Source: Saccharospirillum sp. (lineage in GTDB: Bacteria; Pseudomonadota; Gammaproteobacteria; Pseudomonadales; Natronospirillaceae). From it: a DNA stretch of 64,000 nucleotides. The first letter of the stretch is position 1. Each line of letters begins with the position of its first letter. Below, piece by piece: positions 38,888 through 47,533 of the stretch. The notes under the pieces are model-generated. The model was not told where the DNA came from, did no database searches, and saw only the letters and a list, made by a program, of their open reading frames with translations. The stretch spans positions 124,001 through 188,000 of the forward strand of contig JAGYIL010000003.1 of NCBI GenBank assembly GCA_018402545.1, written 5' to 3'. The position numbers and the translations under genes were made by a program.

Positions 38888-39503
38888 TCGTCTGGTCGCC
38901 CATCTCGACAACGCCCTCAAGACGCTGACACCGGGGGCCGTTCAGGCGCGCCAGCCCCTCCCTGTCGAAGATCAGGACATACCGGCGCTGGACACCGCTC
39001 AGACACAACATATTGCCGGTTTAATGCGCATCAATCATACCGGTGAAGTCTGTGCACAGGGGTTGTATCAGGGCCAGGCGCTCACCGCAAAACTGGCACA
39101 GGTGCGGGAAGACATGGACCAGGCGGCTGAAGAAGAACTCGATCATCTTGCCTGGTGCGAGCAGCGGCTTAACGAACTGAACAGCCGCACCAGCTTTCTG
39201 AACCCGATATTTTACGGGCTCTCCTACGCCATGGGGGCAGCAGCAGGCTTGGCCGGTGATCGCTGGTCGCTGGGTTTCGTCGCAGCCACAGAAGACCAGG
39301 TCAGTGCACATCTGCGCGATCACCTGCACCAGATTGACCGGCAAGATCCTCGCTCAACCGCCATTCTTGAGCGCATGCTGGCCGACGAGGAACGTCATGC
39401 GGAACACGCCCTTGCAGCCGGCGGACGGGCATTCCCGACCCCGGTGAAGCAAGCAATGACGGAGATTTCAAAAATCATGACCAAAACGGTCTACCGGATT
39501 TAA
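38862..39503 (+). CDS. coq7: 2-octaprenyl-3-methyl-6-methoxy-benzoquinol hydroxylase
   Basis: Diiron monooxygenase of ubiquinone biosynthesis (UbiF-type step in bacteria that lack UbiF). 213 residues. The diiron ligand pattern is visible: E in [14 protein letters not shown], then E in ATEDQV and the second DEERHAEHA. The ATG at 38862 lies 26 bp inside the upstream kinase gene, so the pair are probably co-transcribed. Confidence 0.95.
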   Translation: MPRSHSFSDRLVAHLDNALKTLTPGAVQARQPLPVEDQDIPALDTAQTQHIAGLMRINHTGEVCAQGLYQGQALTAKLAQVREDMDQAAEEELDHLAWCEQRLNELNSRTSFLNPIFYGLSYAMGAAAGLAGDRWSLGFVAATEDQVSAHLRDHLHQIDRQDPRSTAILERMLADEERHAEHALAAGGRAFPTPVKQAMTEISKIMTKTVYRI

Positions 39504-39522
39504 GGCCGTTTTGAATACTTGG

Positions 39523-41280
39523 TTAGCGCACTTCCGGCGTCACCCGGAACACCTCTTCCGGCGTGGTAATACCGGCCGCTACTTTACGGGCGCCGGATAA
39601 ACGCAAGCTGAGCATGCCCTGCTTGATGGCGTGTTTGCGAAACCGTTGCGGATCACAGTCGTCCGTCACCAGCCCGGCCAGCTCACCGCTCATCAGAAAG
39701 CTTTCATACAAACCTGAACGACCCAGATAACCGGTATTGCGACATTCCAGGCACCCCACCGGCTGATAGAACGACGCCGGTTTCGGTGCCGACCAGGGCT
39801 TGACCAGTTGCTGCCAGATATCGTCACTCGCGTCGGTGGTGGTCTTGCAATGCGGGCACAGGGTTCGCACCAGGCGCTGCGCCATGGCGCCCAGGACGGT
39901 GGCTTTAATCAGATAACTGGGCACGCCCAGATCGAGCAGTCGCGTAATGGCAGTGGGGGCATCATTGGTGTGCACGGTAGAGAGTACCAAGTGCCCGGTC
40001 AGCGCGGCTTGCACGGCCATTTGTGCGGTTTCCAGGTCGCGAATCTCGCCAATCATGATGATGTCCGGGTCCTGACGCATTAGGGCGCGAATGCCGTCGG
40101 CAAAACTGAGATCGATGTTCTGCTGAATCTGCATTTGATTGAACGCCGGCTCCACCATTTCAATCGGATCTTCAATGGTGCAGACATTCACTTCCGGCGT
40201 GGCCAGAGTGCGCAGCGTTGAGTACAGCGTGGTTGTTTTACCCGATCCGGTTGGTCCGGTTACCAGAATGATGCCGTTCGGGTTGCGGATCATCTGCTTC
40301 CAGTTGTTGAGGTCTTCATCCTGCAAGCCGAGCGCAGAGAAGCTCTTCAACAACACTTCCGGATCAAATATCCGCATCACCAGTTTTTCGCCAAAGGCCG
40401 TTGGCAGTGTCGACAACCGCAGCTCTACTTCCTGCCCCTCCGGCGTTTTGGTTTTAACCCGTCCGTCCTGTGGTTTGCGCTTTTCAGCAACGTTCATCCG
40501 GCCGAGAATCTTGATGCGGCTGACTACAGCCTGGCCCACCTGAATGGGCATCTGATACACAGCGTGCAAGATGCCATCAATACGGAACCGGATATGGGCG
40601 TAATCGCGCCGGGGTTCGACGTGAATATCACTGGCGCGCTGATCGAATGCATACTGAAATAACCAGTCAACGATATTGACGATGTGTTCATCGTTGGCTT
40701 CGACATTCTGCAGGTTGCCGAGTTCAACCAGTTGTTCAAAGTTGCCGATTCCCGCTGCCGTCTTCCGCCCAACCGCACCCGTCACTGAACGGTTCAGCGC
40801 ATAAAATTCGAGCGAAAAGCGGTCTATGTCTTCTGGGCTGGCGACAACCTTGCGAATGGTACGCCGGGATACCTGCTCGATCGCGTCTTCCCAACCGGTC
40901 AGCAATGGCTCGCTGGTGGCGATTTCCACCACGTCGTCTTCAATCACCAGAGGCAGCAGATTGTAACGACGCGCGAATTCATACGACATCACATCGGTGA
41001 TGCGGGTGACATCGACTTTCAGCGGATCAATATTTCGGTAAGGTAATCCAACGTGCTCGGCCAGCCATTGCGTCAGCGCATTGAGGCTTAGCTTTTTGGT
41101 GGGATTGGCCAGGTCGGTCAACTCGAGCGATGCCAGGCGCTGCAGCGGATGTTCCTTGCCCGGGCGCACCTTGCGACGAGCCCGGTCGGTTTGCTCGGCA
41201 CTGAGACGACCATCGTCCTGCAGTGCCCGCAATACGCTGTCTATGTCTAACCGACCCGGCAACAAGGAGGCTGCGGCCAA
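39523..41280 (-). CDS. PilB/GspE-family secretion ATPase (orphan)
   Basis: 585 residues. N-terminal T2SSE/MshEN-like domain, then the hexameric ATPase domain with Walker A GPTGSGKTTT (about 341-350), the Asp box (IEDPIEM), Walker B RQDPDIIMIGEIRD and the His box (TGHLVLSTVHTND). A four-Cys zinc site lies near 476-479 and 509-512 (CPHC, CLEC), as in PilB and GspE. No pilus or secretion genes adjoin. The start is TTG at 41280, chosen because GGAGG stands seven bases upstream and overlaps the end of the preceding gene. Whether it powers a type IV pilus or type II system cannot be told from here. Confidence 0.88.
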   Translation of the reverse strand: MAAASLLPGRLDIDSVLRALQDDGRLSAEQTDRARRKVRPGKEHPLQRLASLELTDLANPTKKLSLNALTQWLAEHVGLPYRNIDPLKVDVTRITDVMSYEFARRYNLLPLVIEDDVVEIATSEPLLTGWEDAIEQVSRRTIRKVVASPEDIDRFSLEFYALNRSVTGAVGRKTAAGIGNFEQLVELGNLQNVEANDEHIVNIVDWLFQYAFDQRASDIHVEPRRDYAHIRFRIDGILHAVYQMPIQVGQAVVSRIKILGRMNVAEKRKPQDGRVKTKTPEGQEVELRLSTLPTAFGEKLVMRIFDPEVLLKSFSALGLQDEDLNNWKQMIRNPNGIILVTGPTGSGKTTTLYSTLRTLATPEVNVCTIEDPIEMVEPAFNQMQIQQNIDLSFADGIRALMRQDPDIIMIGEIRDLETAQMAVQAALTGHLVLSTVHTNDAPTAITRLLDLGVPSYLIKATVLGAMAQRLVRTLCPHCKTTTDASDDIWQQLVKPWSAPKPASFYQPVGCLECRNTGYLGRSGLYESFLMSGELAGLVTDDCDPQRFRKHAIKQGMLSLRLSGARKVAAGITTPEEVFRVTPEVR

Positions 41281-41282
41281 AA

Positions 41283-42749
41283 TTACACCTCCAGTACGGC
41301 ATCCCGGGAATCAAACAAGCGACCCGCCAGTTGCTTGATGTCGCGCAACAGCACCGGCTGGCTGCGCGTCCAGCTGTACACCGACGCTTGCTGATCCAGA
41401 GGCAAGTCGTTCAGCCATTCGTGCAGACGGCTGACGACATCCATGGCTGACAATTTCGATAGGTTGTCTTCAAGCGCCTGGAGCTCAGCCTGGTAATGAT
41501 CGAGATCTTCACTGTAAAGCGTGTTGAAGTACTGGCACAGCATTAGCAAGCGATGCACGGCCGGGTACTGAGCCAGGGCATGACTGGTGCTGCCGGCAAA
41601 CTGTTCGGGGTTGAAGGCCTGCCATGCAGTGGATAGCGAACGGTCGAGGCCGTCGCTCACCGCCACTTCGGAAGCACACTTGTGTTCCTCGGTCTGATCT
41701 TCCCGCCAGCTGCGCAAATGCAACCACTGCGTCATCGACATCAGCGTATGGCCAAAATCGGCATTGCTCGCCAGATCTTCAATACCTTCCAACGCACGAA
41801 TGGCCTTGGCCTGTTGTAAACTGACGGCAATGTTTTCTGGCTCGCTGCGAGCATCCTGACTGAGCGCAAAACACGCCGGCCACCAGGAGACCAGCGGCCG
41901 AATGGCGCCTTCGAGCCAGCCCACCCAGGCTTTAACCTGGAGACGATGTCGGGTTGGCAGAATATCGCTGAACCATTCAAATTCAGTCTGCATATTGCCC
42001 AGCGTAACCAGCATGGCCTGCACCTGAGACCATTGCTGCGTCATCCAGAACAGATCCCACTGACGCTGCAGGCGCTCCAGTTCGTAACCGAAAAGCGCAC
42101 AAAATGCGCTCTCCATGCTCTGTTGGGCTACAATGGCTGGCAACGGCAGATTGACCGGTACTGCATGGTTCAGCAGGCGGTACCCACGCTCGGCCTTGGA
42201 GATATCGGAAGGCACCAGCGGGATACTGCGCGTCAGTTCATGCGCCAGCGACAGCAGTGCCGCCAGACCACCCGACTTCAATTCAAGTTCGACTTCACTG
42301 ATCGCCTGAGAATCGGCGCCCGCAGACACCTCACCTTCATCCAGCACGACTTCAATATCAGCACCCTGGTGCTGTACCAGCCAGCGGTGCCGGTTAAACC
42401 GGGTGCTGAACAGCTGCGTCAACCGACTGGCGACGCCTTCAGGCAGCACCCCGGCCGGAAATTCCGACAAATCAAGCTGGCCATCGGGCCGTTCAACTTC
42501 CCACTCGTCGCGCTGGTGCAGCCCACCCACATTAGAACCCCGGGTTTTCAGCGTCTGAACGCAGTGACCGCCCTGAAAGCGCAAACGCAGTGCCGTACCG
42601 GACTGCGTCAGTTGTTGATCGGGCGTATCGTAATACTGATTTTCGAGCGCAGAAGACTGGGATGGCAGTGAGGACAACACCGGATGTGACCTGAAAGCTT
42701 CGACCGCCGAGGGACGAATACTGAGCTTCAATTCGATTTCCTGACCCAT
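41283..42749 (-). CDS. ygiF: CYTH-CHAD inorganic triphosphatase, YgiF-like
   Basis: 488 residues. The N-terminal CYTH domain starts MGQEIELKLSIRP (the ExExK metal/phosphate motif) and includes YYDTPDQQLTQSG and VELELKSG. The rest is an alpha-helical CHAD domain with conserved His/Arg and likely polyphosphate binding. In E. coli YgiF hydrolyses inorganic triphosphate. Its TAA lies two bases before the TTG of the secretion ATPase, so the two share a transcript. Confidence 0.9.
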   Translation of the reverse strand: MGQEIELKLSIRPSAVEAFRSHPVLSSLPSQSSALENQYYDTPDQQLTQSGTALRLRFQGGHCVQTLKTRGSNVGGLHQRDEWEVERPDGQLDLSEFPAGVLPEGVASRLTQLFSTRFNRHRWLVQHQGADIEVVLDEGEVSAGADSQAISEVELELKSGGLAALLSLAHELTRSIPLVPSDISKAERGYRLLNHAVPVNLPLPAIVAQQSMESAFCALFGYELERLQRQWDLFWMTQQWSQVQAMLVTLGNMQTEFEWFSDILPTRHRLQVKAWVGWLEGAIRPLVSWWPACFALSQDARSEPENIAVSLQQAKAIRALEGIEDLASNADFGHTLMSMTQWLHLRSWREDQTEEHKCASEVAVSDGLDRSLSTAWQAFNPEQFAGSTSHALAQYPAVHRLLMLCQYFNTLYSEDLDHYQAELQALEDNLSKLSAMDVVSRLHEWLNDLPLDQQASVYSWTRSQPVLLRDIKQLAGRLFDSRDAVLEV

Positions 42750-42996
42750 GAGACTACCCGTTTTGCTGATGCTTATAGTTATAATTCAGCCAGTTTCACT
42801 AAACACCACCCAGCGTGGATGGCGACAATGCGGCCCGGCTGGCAAACATCGTCCTGATAGACAATGTATTCTTAATGTCAGTTTACCTTGCCGGGCCGGG
42901 GTGTACAGTCAGGAATAGGCGATATTCATCACACTTTACGGTCTATTCGAGCCGATCGCCAAAATTTACAGCGAACCTGTTCAATGTTTGAACAAT

Positions 42997-43815
42997 TCAG
43001 CCTGAATGACTGGGGCCGGGGCCATTGCTCATGTTGCGTGAGTAGAAAATTTCCTGCATTTCCCGCCAGAGTCGCTCGGTAATGCTGGTCAGTTCAGACT
43101 CGGAATAAGCGTCAACACCGCTGCCAAAGAGGTAATTTTCAATATTGAACTCTTTCAGCAGCATTTTGGTGTGAAAGATATTCTCCTGATAAATATTCAC
43201 ATCGATCATTTCGTAGGCTTGTTTGGTGTCTTCTGCCAGATAATTCTGAATTGAATTGATCTGGTGATCGATGTAGTGCTTGCGCCCGTCGACATCCCGG
43301 GTAAAGCCCCGCACCCGGTAATCGGTGGTGACAATATCGCTGTCGAAGGAGTGAATCAGGAAGTTAAGCGCTTTCAGTGGCGAGATAACCCCGCAGGTGC
43401 TGACGTCGATATCGGCGCGGAAGGTCGAAATGCCGTTATCCGGGTGACTTTCCGGATAGGTATGAACAGTAATGTGGCTTTTATCGAGGTGCCCCACCAC
43501 CGAATTGGGCATCGGCCCCGGCGTCGCGGTAGAAAAGTCCTCGTTGCCGTCAACGGGGTACTCGGAGATCAGAATTGTAACGCTGGCACCGTGTGGCTCG
43601 TAATCCTGACGGGCCACATTCAATATGTTGGCCCCAATAATGTCAGTCACCTGAGTCAGAATTTCAGTCAGGCGGTCGGCATTGTACATTTCATCGATGT
43701 AGGCAATGTACTCGTTCTGCTGCTGCTCGGTTTTCGCATAATTAATGTCATAGATGTTAAAACTGAGCGATTTGGTCAGGTTGTTGAATCCGTGTAAACG
43801 CAATTCGTCATTCAT
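42997..43815 (-). CDS. speD: S-adenosylmethionine decarboxylase proenzyme
   Basis: Makes decarboxylated SAM, the aminopropyl donor for spermidine. 272 residues, the E. coli-like class 1 form. Self-cleavage before the Ser in [15 protein letters not shown] would generate the pyruvoyl group. [33 protein letters not shown] and [18 protein letters not shown] are all present. I chose the ATG at 43815; a TTG two codons upstream (43821) lies closer to the GAGG site and cannot be excluded. No speE is next to it. Confidence 0.95.
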   Translation of the reverse strand: MNDELRLHGFNNLTKSLSFNIYDINYAKTEQQQNEYIAYIDEMYNADRLTEILTQVTDIIGANILNVARQDYEPHGASVTILISEYPVDGNEDFSTATPGPMPNSVVGHLDKSHITVHTYPESHPDNGISTFRADIDVSTCGVISPLKALNFLIHSFDSDIVTTDYRVRGFTRDVDGRKHYIDHQINSIQNYLAEDTKQAYEMIDVNIYQENIFHTKMLLKEFNIENYLFGSGVDAYSESELTSITERLWREMQEIFYSRNMSNGPGPSHSG

Positions 43816-43821
43816 GAGCAA

Positions 43822-44025
43822 TGAAACCTCTTACAGGCCGGCAATTTCAAGGGACTTAACCGTCAATCCAGTCGTCCCACGGGGCACAGCACAGCCGGGC
43901 TGTACTAGAGCGGGCCGTATTATGCGGATCACACTCTGATGAGCCCAGCTTTTTTTCAACGAATATTCGAAGTTCGAAGTCGCTGTTCTAGGTGGCTAAT
44001 TTTACTACAGCAAGTGCCGGAATCC
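43822..44025. other. speD upstream region
   Basis: Part of the 396-bp gap between speD and osmC. It holds the presumed speD promoter and the ribosome site GAGG, but no gene I can support. The repeat element at 44026-44138 occupies the rest. Confidence 0.4.
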
Positions 44026-44138
44026 GTGCTGGCCACCGGGCAGGCTTGTCCGGGGCCGGCGTGAACCCATCCATGGGGCCTAGACTTCGGCATCCATGCC
44101 TCAGACTTCCCCGGAAAAGCCTACCCGGCAGCCATCAC
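44026..44138 (+). repeat. Palindromic intergenic element, copy B
   Basis: Arms 44026-44055 and 44109-44138 are complementary with several mismatches (inner 8 bp TCCGGGG/CCCCGGA best). Core on the plus strand is GGCGTGAACCCATCCATGG followed by GGCCTAGAC. The central hairpin contains GGCATCCATGCC. With copy E, in opposite orientation, it brackets osmC. Confidence 0.85.
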
Positions 44139-44211
44139 TTACTACATTGGCTAAACTAACTACCCGCACTTGTCGCAAAGGTGAACGGCATATTCATCAT
44201 GCTTACCAATT

Positions 44212-44634
44212 TCACTCAACATCAACCAATTCAAAGTCATGAGTGATCACAACGCCACCTTTCTCCAGCATCATGGACGCCGAACAGTACTTTTCGGCCG
44301 AGAGTGCTATGGCTCGCTCTACCTGAGCAGGTTTAAGTTGACGCCCGGTAACGATGAAATGAATGTGTATTTTGGTAAAAACTGCCGGCACGGTATCGGC
44401 GCGCTCAGCACTCAGCTGTGCCTCGCAGTTCACCACGTCCTGGCGACTTTTCTGCAGGATGTTGACCACATCATAAGAGGTACAGCCGCCCAGGCCATTC
44501 AGTATCAATTCCATTGGGCTCGGACCCTTGCTACCCGGGCCGTCTTTGGCGGCACCATCCATATAGCCCTTATGGCCCGATTCCGACTCGTAGGAAAAGG
44601 CCTTGCCACCTGCCCATGCAACCGTTGCTTTCAC
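44212..44634 (-). CDS. OsmC/YhfA-family protein
   Basis: 140 residues of the OsmC/Ohr fold. The two redox Cys positions are visible in LGGCTSYDVV and EKYCSASMML. Family members reduce organic hydroperoxides with a thiol partner; the YhfA branch is not well defined biochemically. A gene of this kind next to crp is conserved in gammaproteobacteria (yhfA-crp), which supports that branch. The start is GTG at 44634 after an AGAGGAG site. Confidence 0.88.
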   Translation of the reverse strand: MKATVAWAGGKAFSYESESGHKGYMDGAAKDGPGSKGPSPMELILNGLGGCTSYDVVNILQKSRQDVVNCEAQLSAERADTVPAVFTKIHIHFIVTGRQLKPAQVERAIALSAEKYCSASMMLEKGGVVITHDFELVDVE

Positions 44635-44792
44635 GCTTCATTACTCCTCTGAAACCCGACTGAGCGGGCCCGGGTTAGTGTTCAATACCGTCTGAGGCGC
44701 GAAGCCTAGCACAGTCTGATTTAAAGCCGAACAGAGGCCCCCCCCCTTCCTGTACGCCTTGTCACTAAAGTTTCAGTGTTCGCAATGGATTA

Positions 44793-44905
44793 GCGACGGG
44801 TGGTAGGGCTGCTTTTGCGGGGATATCTGAGGCATGGATGCCGAAGCTAAGCCTACATGGAGGTATGCACGGCGACCCCGCAAAAGTGGCCCTGCCATCC
44901 GTCGC
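44793..44905 (-). repeat. Palindromic intergenic element, copy E
   Basis: Arms 44793-44822 and 44876-44905 pair with about four mismatches (GCGACGG/CCGTCGC outside, TTTTGCGGGG/CCCCGCAAAA inside). It lies in the inverse orientation to copy B: the 18-base GAGGCATGGATGCCGAAG is shared exactly with the reverse complement of copy B. Its minus-strand core has drifted furthest from the family. Confidence 0.82.
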
Positions 44906-45040
44906 GGGCGCAAGGCAATGTATCCAACCCTAACTCCAAATCCTGGCCATAATGGGCAATGAACTTGTAAAAACGGGACGCAAGTCATACAAATAGGTAG
45001 AGCCCATAGCCAGAATCGATTGAATATCCCATAATGCCGA

Positions 45041-45102
45041 GCAGTGTTCGCACACTGCGCACAGACATTCTGTGCCCGAATTCACGTAATTCGGTCTATA
45101 CT
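45041..45102 (+). promoter_or_regulatory. crp promoter region with three inverted repeats
   Basis: Consecutive perfect inverted repeats: GCAGTG-6nt-CACTGC (45041-45058), CACAGA-3nt-TCTGTG (45060-45074) and CCGAATT-5nt-AATTCGG (45076-45094). A -10-like TATACT follows at 45097-45102 with no good -35. The layout suggests an activator-dependent or multiply regulated promoter. A 150-nt leader follows, with the palindrome AGCCCCGGGGCT at 45196-45207. The remainder of the 624-bp osmC-crp gap contains repeat copy E and nothing else I recognise. Confidence 0.5.
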
Positions 45103-45258
45103 CGCAGACGGGTTACCCTTTAATCTGACACAGGTTGGAGGCACCGGTCTTTGTTGCGTTCGTCGCACAGCGGTTAGACCGAACATACAACATGGAGCCC
45201 CGGGGCTGATCAGGCAGTGACCCCCCGGCCGTAGACGCTACACTGGAAAGCAGAGATC

Positions 45259-45909
45259 ATGGTTAATCAGTCACTCGAACATACGCATCTCGACTACTTC
45301 CTGTCGCAATGCCACCGCCGTCGCTACCCGTCCAAAACCACCCTGATATACGCCGGAGACAAAAGCGACTCCCTGTATTACATCATTAAAGGCACCGTTT
45401 CGGTCATTATCGAAGATGATGACGGCCGGGAAATGATCATGGCGTATCTGAACGCCGGTGATTTCTTCGGCGAACTGGGCCTGTTCGACGCCATGGATTC
45501 GCGATCAGCCTGGGTTAAGACTAAAACCGAGTGCGAAGTGGCCGAAATTTCCTACACCAAATTTCGCGAAATCACCCAGAACGACGCCCGCATTTTGTAC
45601 TTCATTGGCGAACAGATGGCCACCCGCCTGCGCGCCACGACCCGCAAAGTAGGCGACCTGGCGTTTCTGGACGTTACCGGCCGGGTCGCTCGCACCCTGC
45701 TCGACCTGTGCAAGCAGCCCGATGCCATGACGCACCCCGAGGGCATGCAGATCAAGATTACCCGCCAGGAAATCGGTCGCATTGTCGGTTGCTCACGCGA
45801 AATGGTCGGCCGGGTATTGAAGAACCTGGAAGAACAGGGTCTGGTCAGCGTGAAAGGCAAAACCATGGTGGTCTACGGCTCGCGCGAGTTTTTCCAGCAA
45901 CCAGCCTGA
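45259..45909 (+). CDS. crp: cAMP receptor protein Crp/Vfr
   Basis: Global cAMP-responsive activator that binds TGTGA-N6-TCACA. 216 residues. The cAMP-binding domain has [11 protein letters not shown] followed by the RSAWV segment (Arg and Ser that contact cAMP). After the long hinge helix, the winged helix-turn-helix is [20 protein letters not shown], with the Arg-Glu-x3-Arg recognition pattern of Crp. Closer in feel to Pseudomonas Vfr than to enteric Crp. A perfect Crp site lies at 52571 in this window. Confidence 0.95.
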   Translation: MVNQSLEHTHLDYFLSQCHRRRYPSKTTLIYAGDKSDSLYYIIKGTVSVIIEDDDGREMIMAYLNAGDFFGELGLFDAMDSRSAWVKTKTECEVAEISYTKFREITQNDARILYFIGEQMATRLRATTRKVGDLAFLDVTGRVARTLLDLCKQPDAMTHPEGMQIKITRQEIGRIVGCSREMVGRVLKNLEEQGLVSVKGKTMVVYGSREFFQQPA

Positions 45910-45988
45910 CAGCACATGCGCTGGCAGTGACCCCGGGCGGTCACTCGCCCGGCGGCTGACACGGCTCGCACCACTTTCCGCCCCGGTT

Positions 45989-46002
45989 TTGACCCAGATC
46001 AG
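45989..46002 (+). promoter_or_regulatory. FNR/ANR-type box upstream of hemN
   Basis: TTGAC-CCAG-ATCAG matches the FNR/ANR consensus TTGAT-N4-ATCAA at 8 of 10 positions, 67 bp before the hemN start. Oxygen-regulated hemN promoters with such a box are known in Pseudomonas. Confidence 0.6.
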
Positions 46003-46068
46003 CCCTCCTCTGCTGCCAAAGGCTTAAGCTTGCACGCTGTTAACCCACCAGCACAGCGAGCATACGCC

Positions 46069-47460
46069 ATGTCGGCTTTCAACGCCCAGTCCATTCAGTG
46101 GGATGCGCGCCTGATCGAAAAGTACAACGTTCAGGGACCGCGCTACACCTCATACCCGACCGCTGCCCAGTTTCATGACATCAGTGCGGCCGGGGCCAGC
46201 GAGCACTATCACCAGCAAACAACCTCTGTGGCACCCATATCGCTGTACGTGCACATCCCCTTTTGCCGCCACCTTTGCTATTACTGTGGCTGCAACAAAG
46301 TAGCGGCCAAAAGCAGCGCCCGGGGCGACGATTACCTGACCTGGCTGGAGCGGGAAATGGCGCTGATGTCACACGATTTTGGCCAGCGCCCCGTTACCCA
46401 GCTTCATCTTGGTGGTGGCACGCCCACCTTTCTGACGGTCAATCAGATGCGGCAACTGCTCGACCGGCTGTCGATCTATTTCGACTGGAACCCAAGCGAC
46501 CGGCCAGGCGAATACTCCATTGAACTCGACCCCCGGGAAACCTCGTCCGACATGCTGGAATTACTGCGCCAGCGTGGGTTTAACCGGTTGAGCTTCGGCA
46601 TTCAGGATTTCAACCACCAGACCCAGGTCGCCATTCACCGGGTGCAACCGAAGTCGGTGGTTGAACCCCTGGTGCAGCAAGCCCGGCATCTAGCGTTCGA
46701 ATCGATCAGTTTTGATCTGATTTATGGGCTGCCCTACCAAACAGTCGACCGGGTTGATGCAACACTCGACGATGTACTCGACCTGGGGCCCGATCGAATC
46801 AGCCTGTACAACTATGCTCACTTGCCTGATCGCTTTGTGGCCCAACGGAGAATCAGCAGCGACAGCCTGCCCGACGCCGACGAAAAGCTGCGCATTCTGC
46901 AACACTGCATCATCAAATTGCAGGCGGCTGGCTATGTCTACATCGGCATGGACCATTTTGCACGGCGTGACGACACCCTGGTCAAAGCGCTCGCCGATGG
47001 CAGCCTGCAACGCAACTTCCAGGGGTATTCGACCCAGGCAGAGACCGACATGCTGGCACTCGGTGTCTCTGGCATCAGCCAGATACAGGGCGCCTTCATA
47101 CAGAACCACAGCCAACTAGAGCCTTACTACAATGCGCTCAAGCAGGGCACACTAGCGGTTCAGCGCGGCTATTTCCTGACCCGGGATGACCAGATGCGGC
47201 GCGACATCATCAACCAGCTGGCCTGCCAGGGGCAGATCGATCTGGGGCCTGTCGCAGAGCACTATGGCCTGAATGCAGGCCGGGATTTCAGCCGCGAATG
47301 GCAGCAACTGGCCGATCTGGAGCAAGACGGACTGGTGCAACTGACTGAGCACCGGATAACCGTAACGGCACTCGGTCGTTTATTGCTTCGCCCGATCCTG
47401 ATGGTCTTCGATGCCTATTTGAGCAACCAGAACCGTCAGCGTTTTTCCAAAGTGATGTGA
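46069..47460 (+). CDS. hemN: Oxygen-independent coproporphyrinogen III oxidase
   Basis: Radical-SAM enzyme that converts coproporphyrinogen III to protoporphyrinogen IX without oxygen. 463 residues. The cluster motif is HIPFCRHLCYYCGCNK (Cx3CxxCxC) near residue 60; LHLGGGTPTFL and SFGIQDFNHQTQVAIHR follow, and the C-terminal HemN domain is present. I chose the ATG at 46069 (MSAFNAQ); an in-frame TTG at 46030 gives 13 more residues without a site. Regulation by an FNR-type protein is supported by the box 67 bp upstream. Confidence 0.95.
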   Translation: MSAFNAQSIQWDARLIEKYNVQGPRYTSYPTAAQFHDISAAGASEHYHQQTTSVAPISLYVHIPFCRHLCYYCGCNKVAAKSSARGDDYLTWLEREMALMSHDFGQRPVTQLHLGGGTPTFLTVNQMRQLLDRLSIYFDWNPSDRPGEYSIELDPRETSSDMLELLRQRGFNRLSFGIQDFNHQTQVAIHRVQPKSVVEPLVQQARHLAFESISFDLIYGLPYQTVDRVDATLDDVLDLGPDRISLYNYAHLPDRFVAQRRISSDSLPDADEKLRILQHCIIKLQAAGYVYIGMDHFARRDDTLVKALADGSLQRNFQGYSTQAETDMLALGVSGISQIQGAFIQNHSQLEPYYNALKQGTLAVQRGYFLTRDDQMRRDIINQLACQGQIDLGPVAEHYGLNAGRDFSREWQQLADLEQDGLVQLTEHRITVTALGRLLLRPILMVFDAYLSNQNRQRFSKVM

Positions 47461-47533
47461 CAACGGCCTGTATCTGGCGGTAGAGCCCGACAGGCCTTAT
47501 CCGGTATCATGGCGGCAACTAAGGAGACCCGCC

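Noticed and set aside
45041-45058. Crp autoregulatory site before crp
   Set aside because: GCAGTG-6nt-CACTGC has the GTG and CAC triplets only 6 bp apart, where Crp needs 8, so it is not counted as a Crp site.
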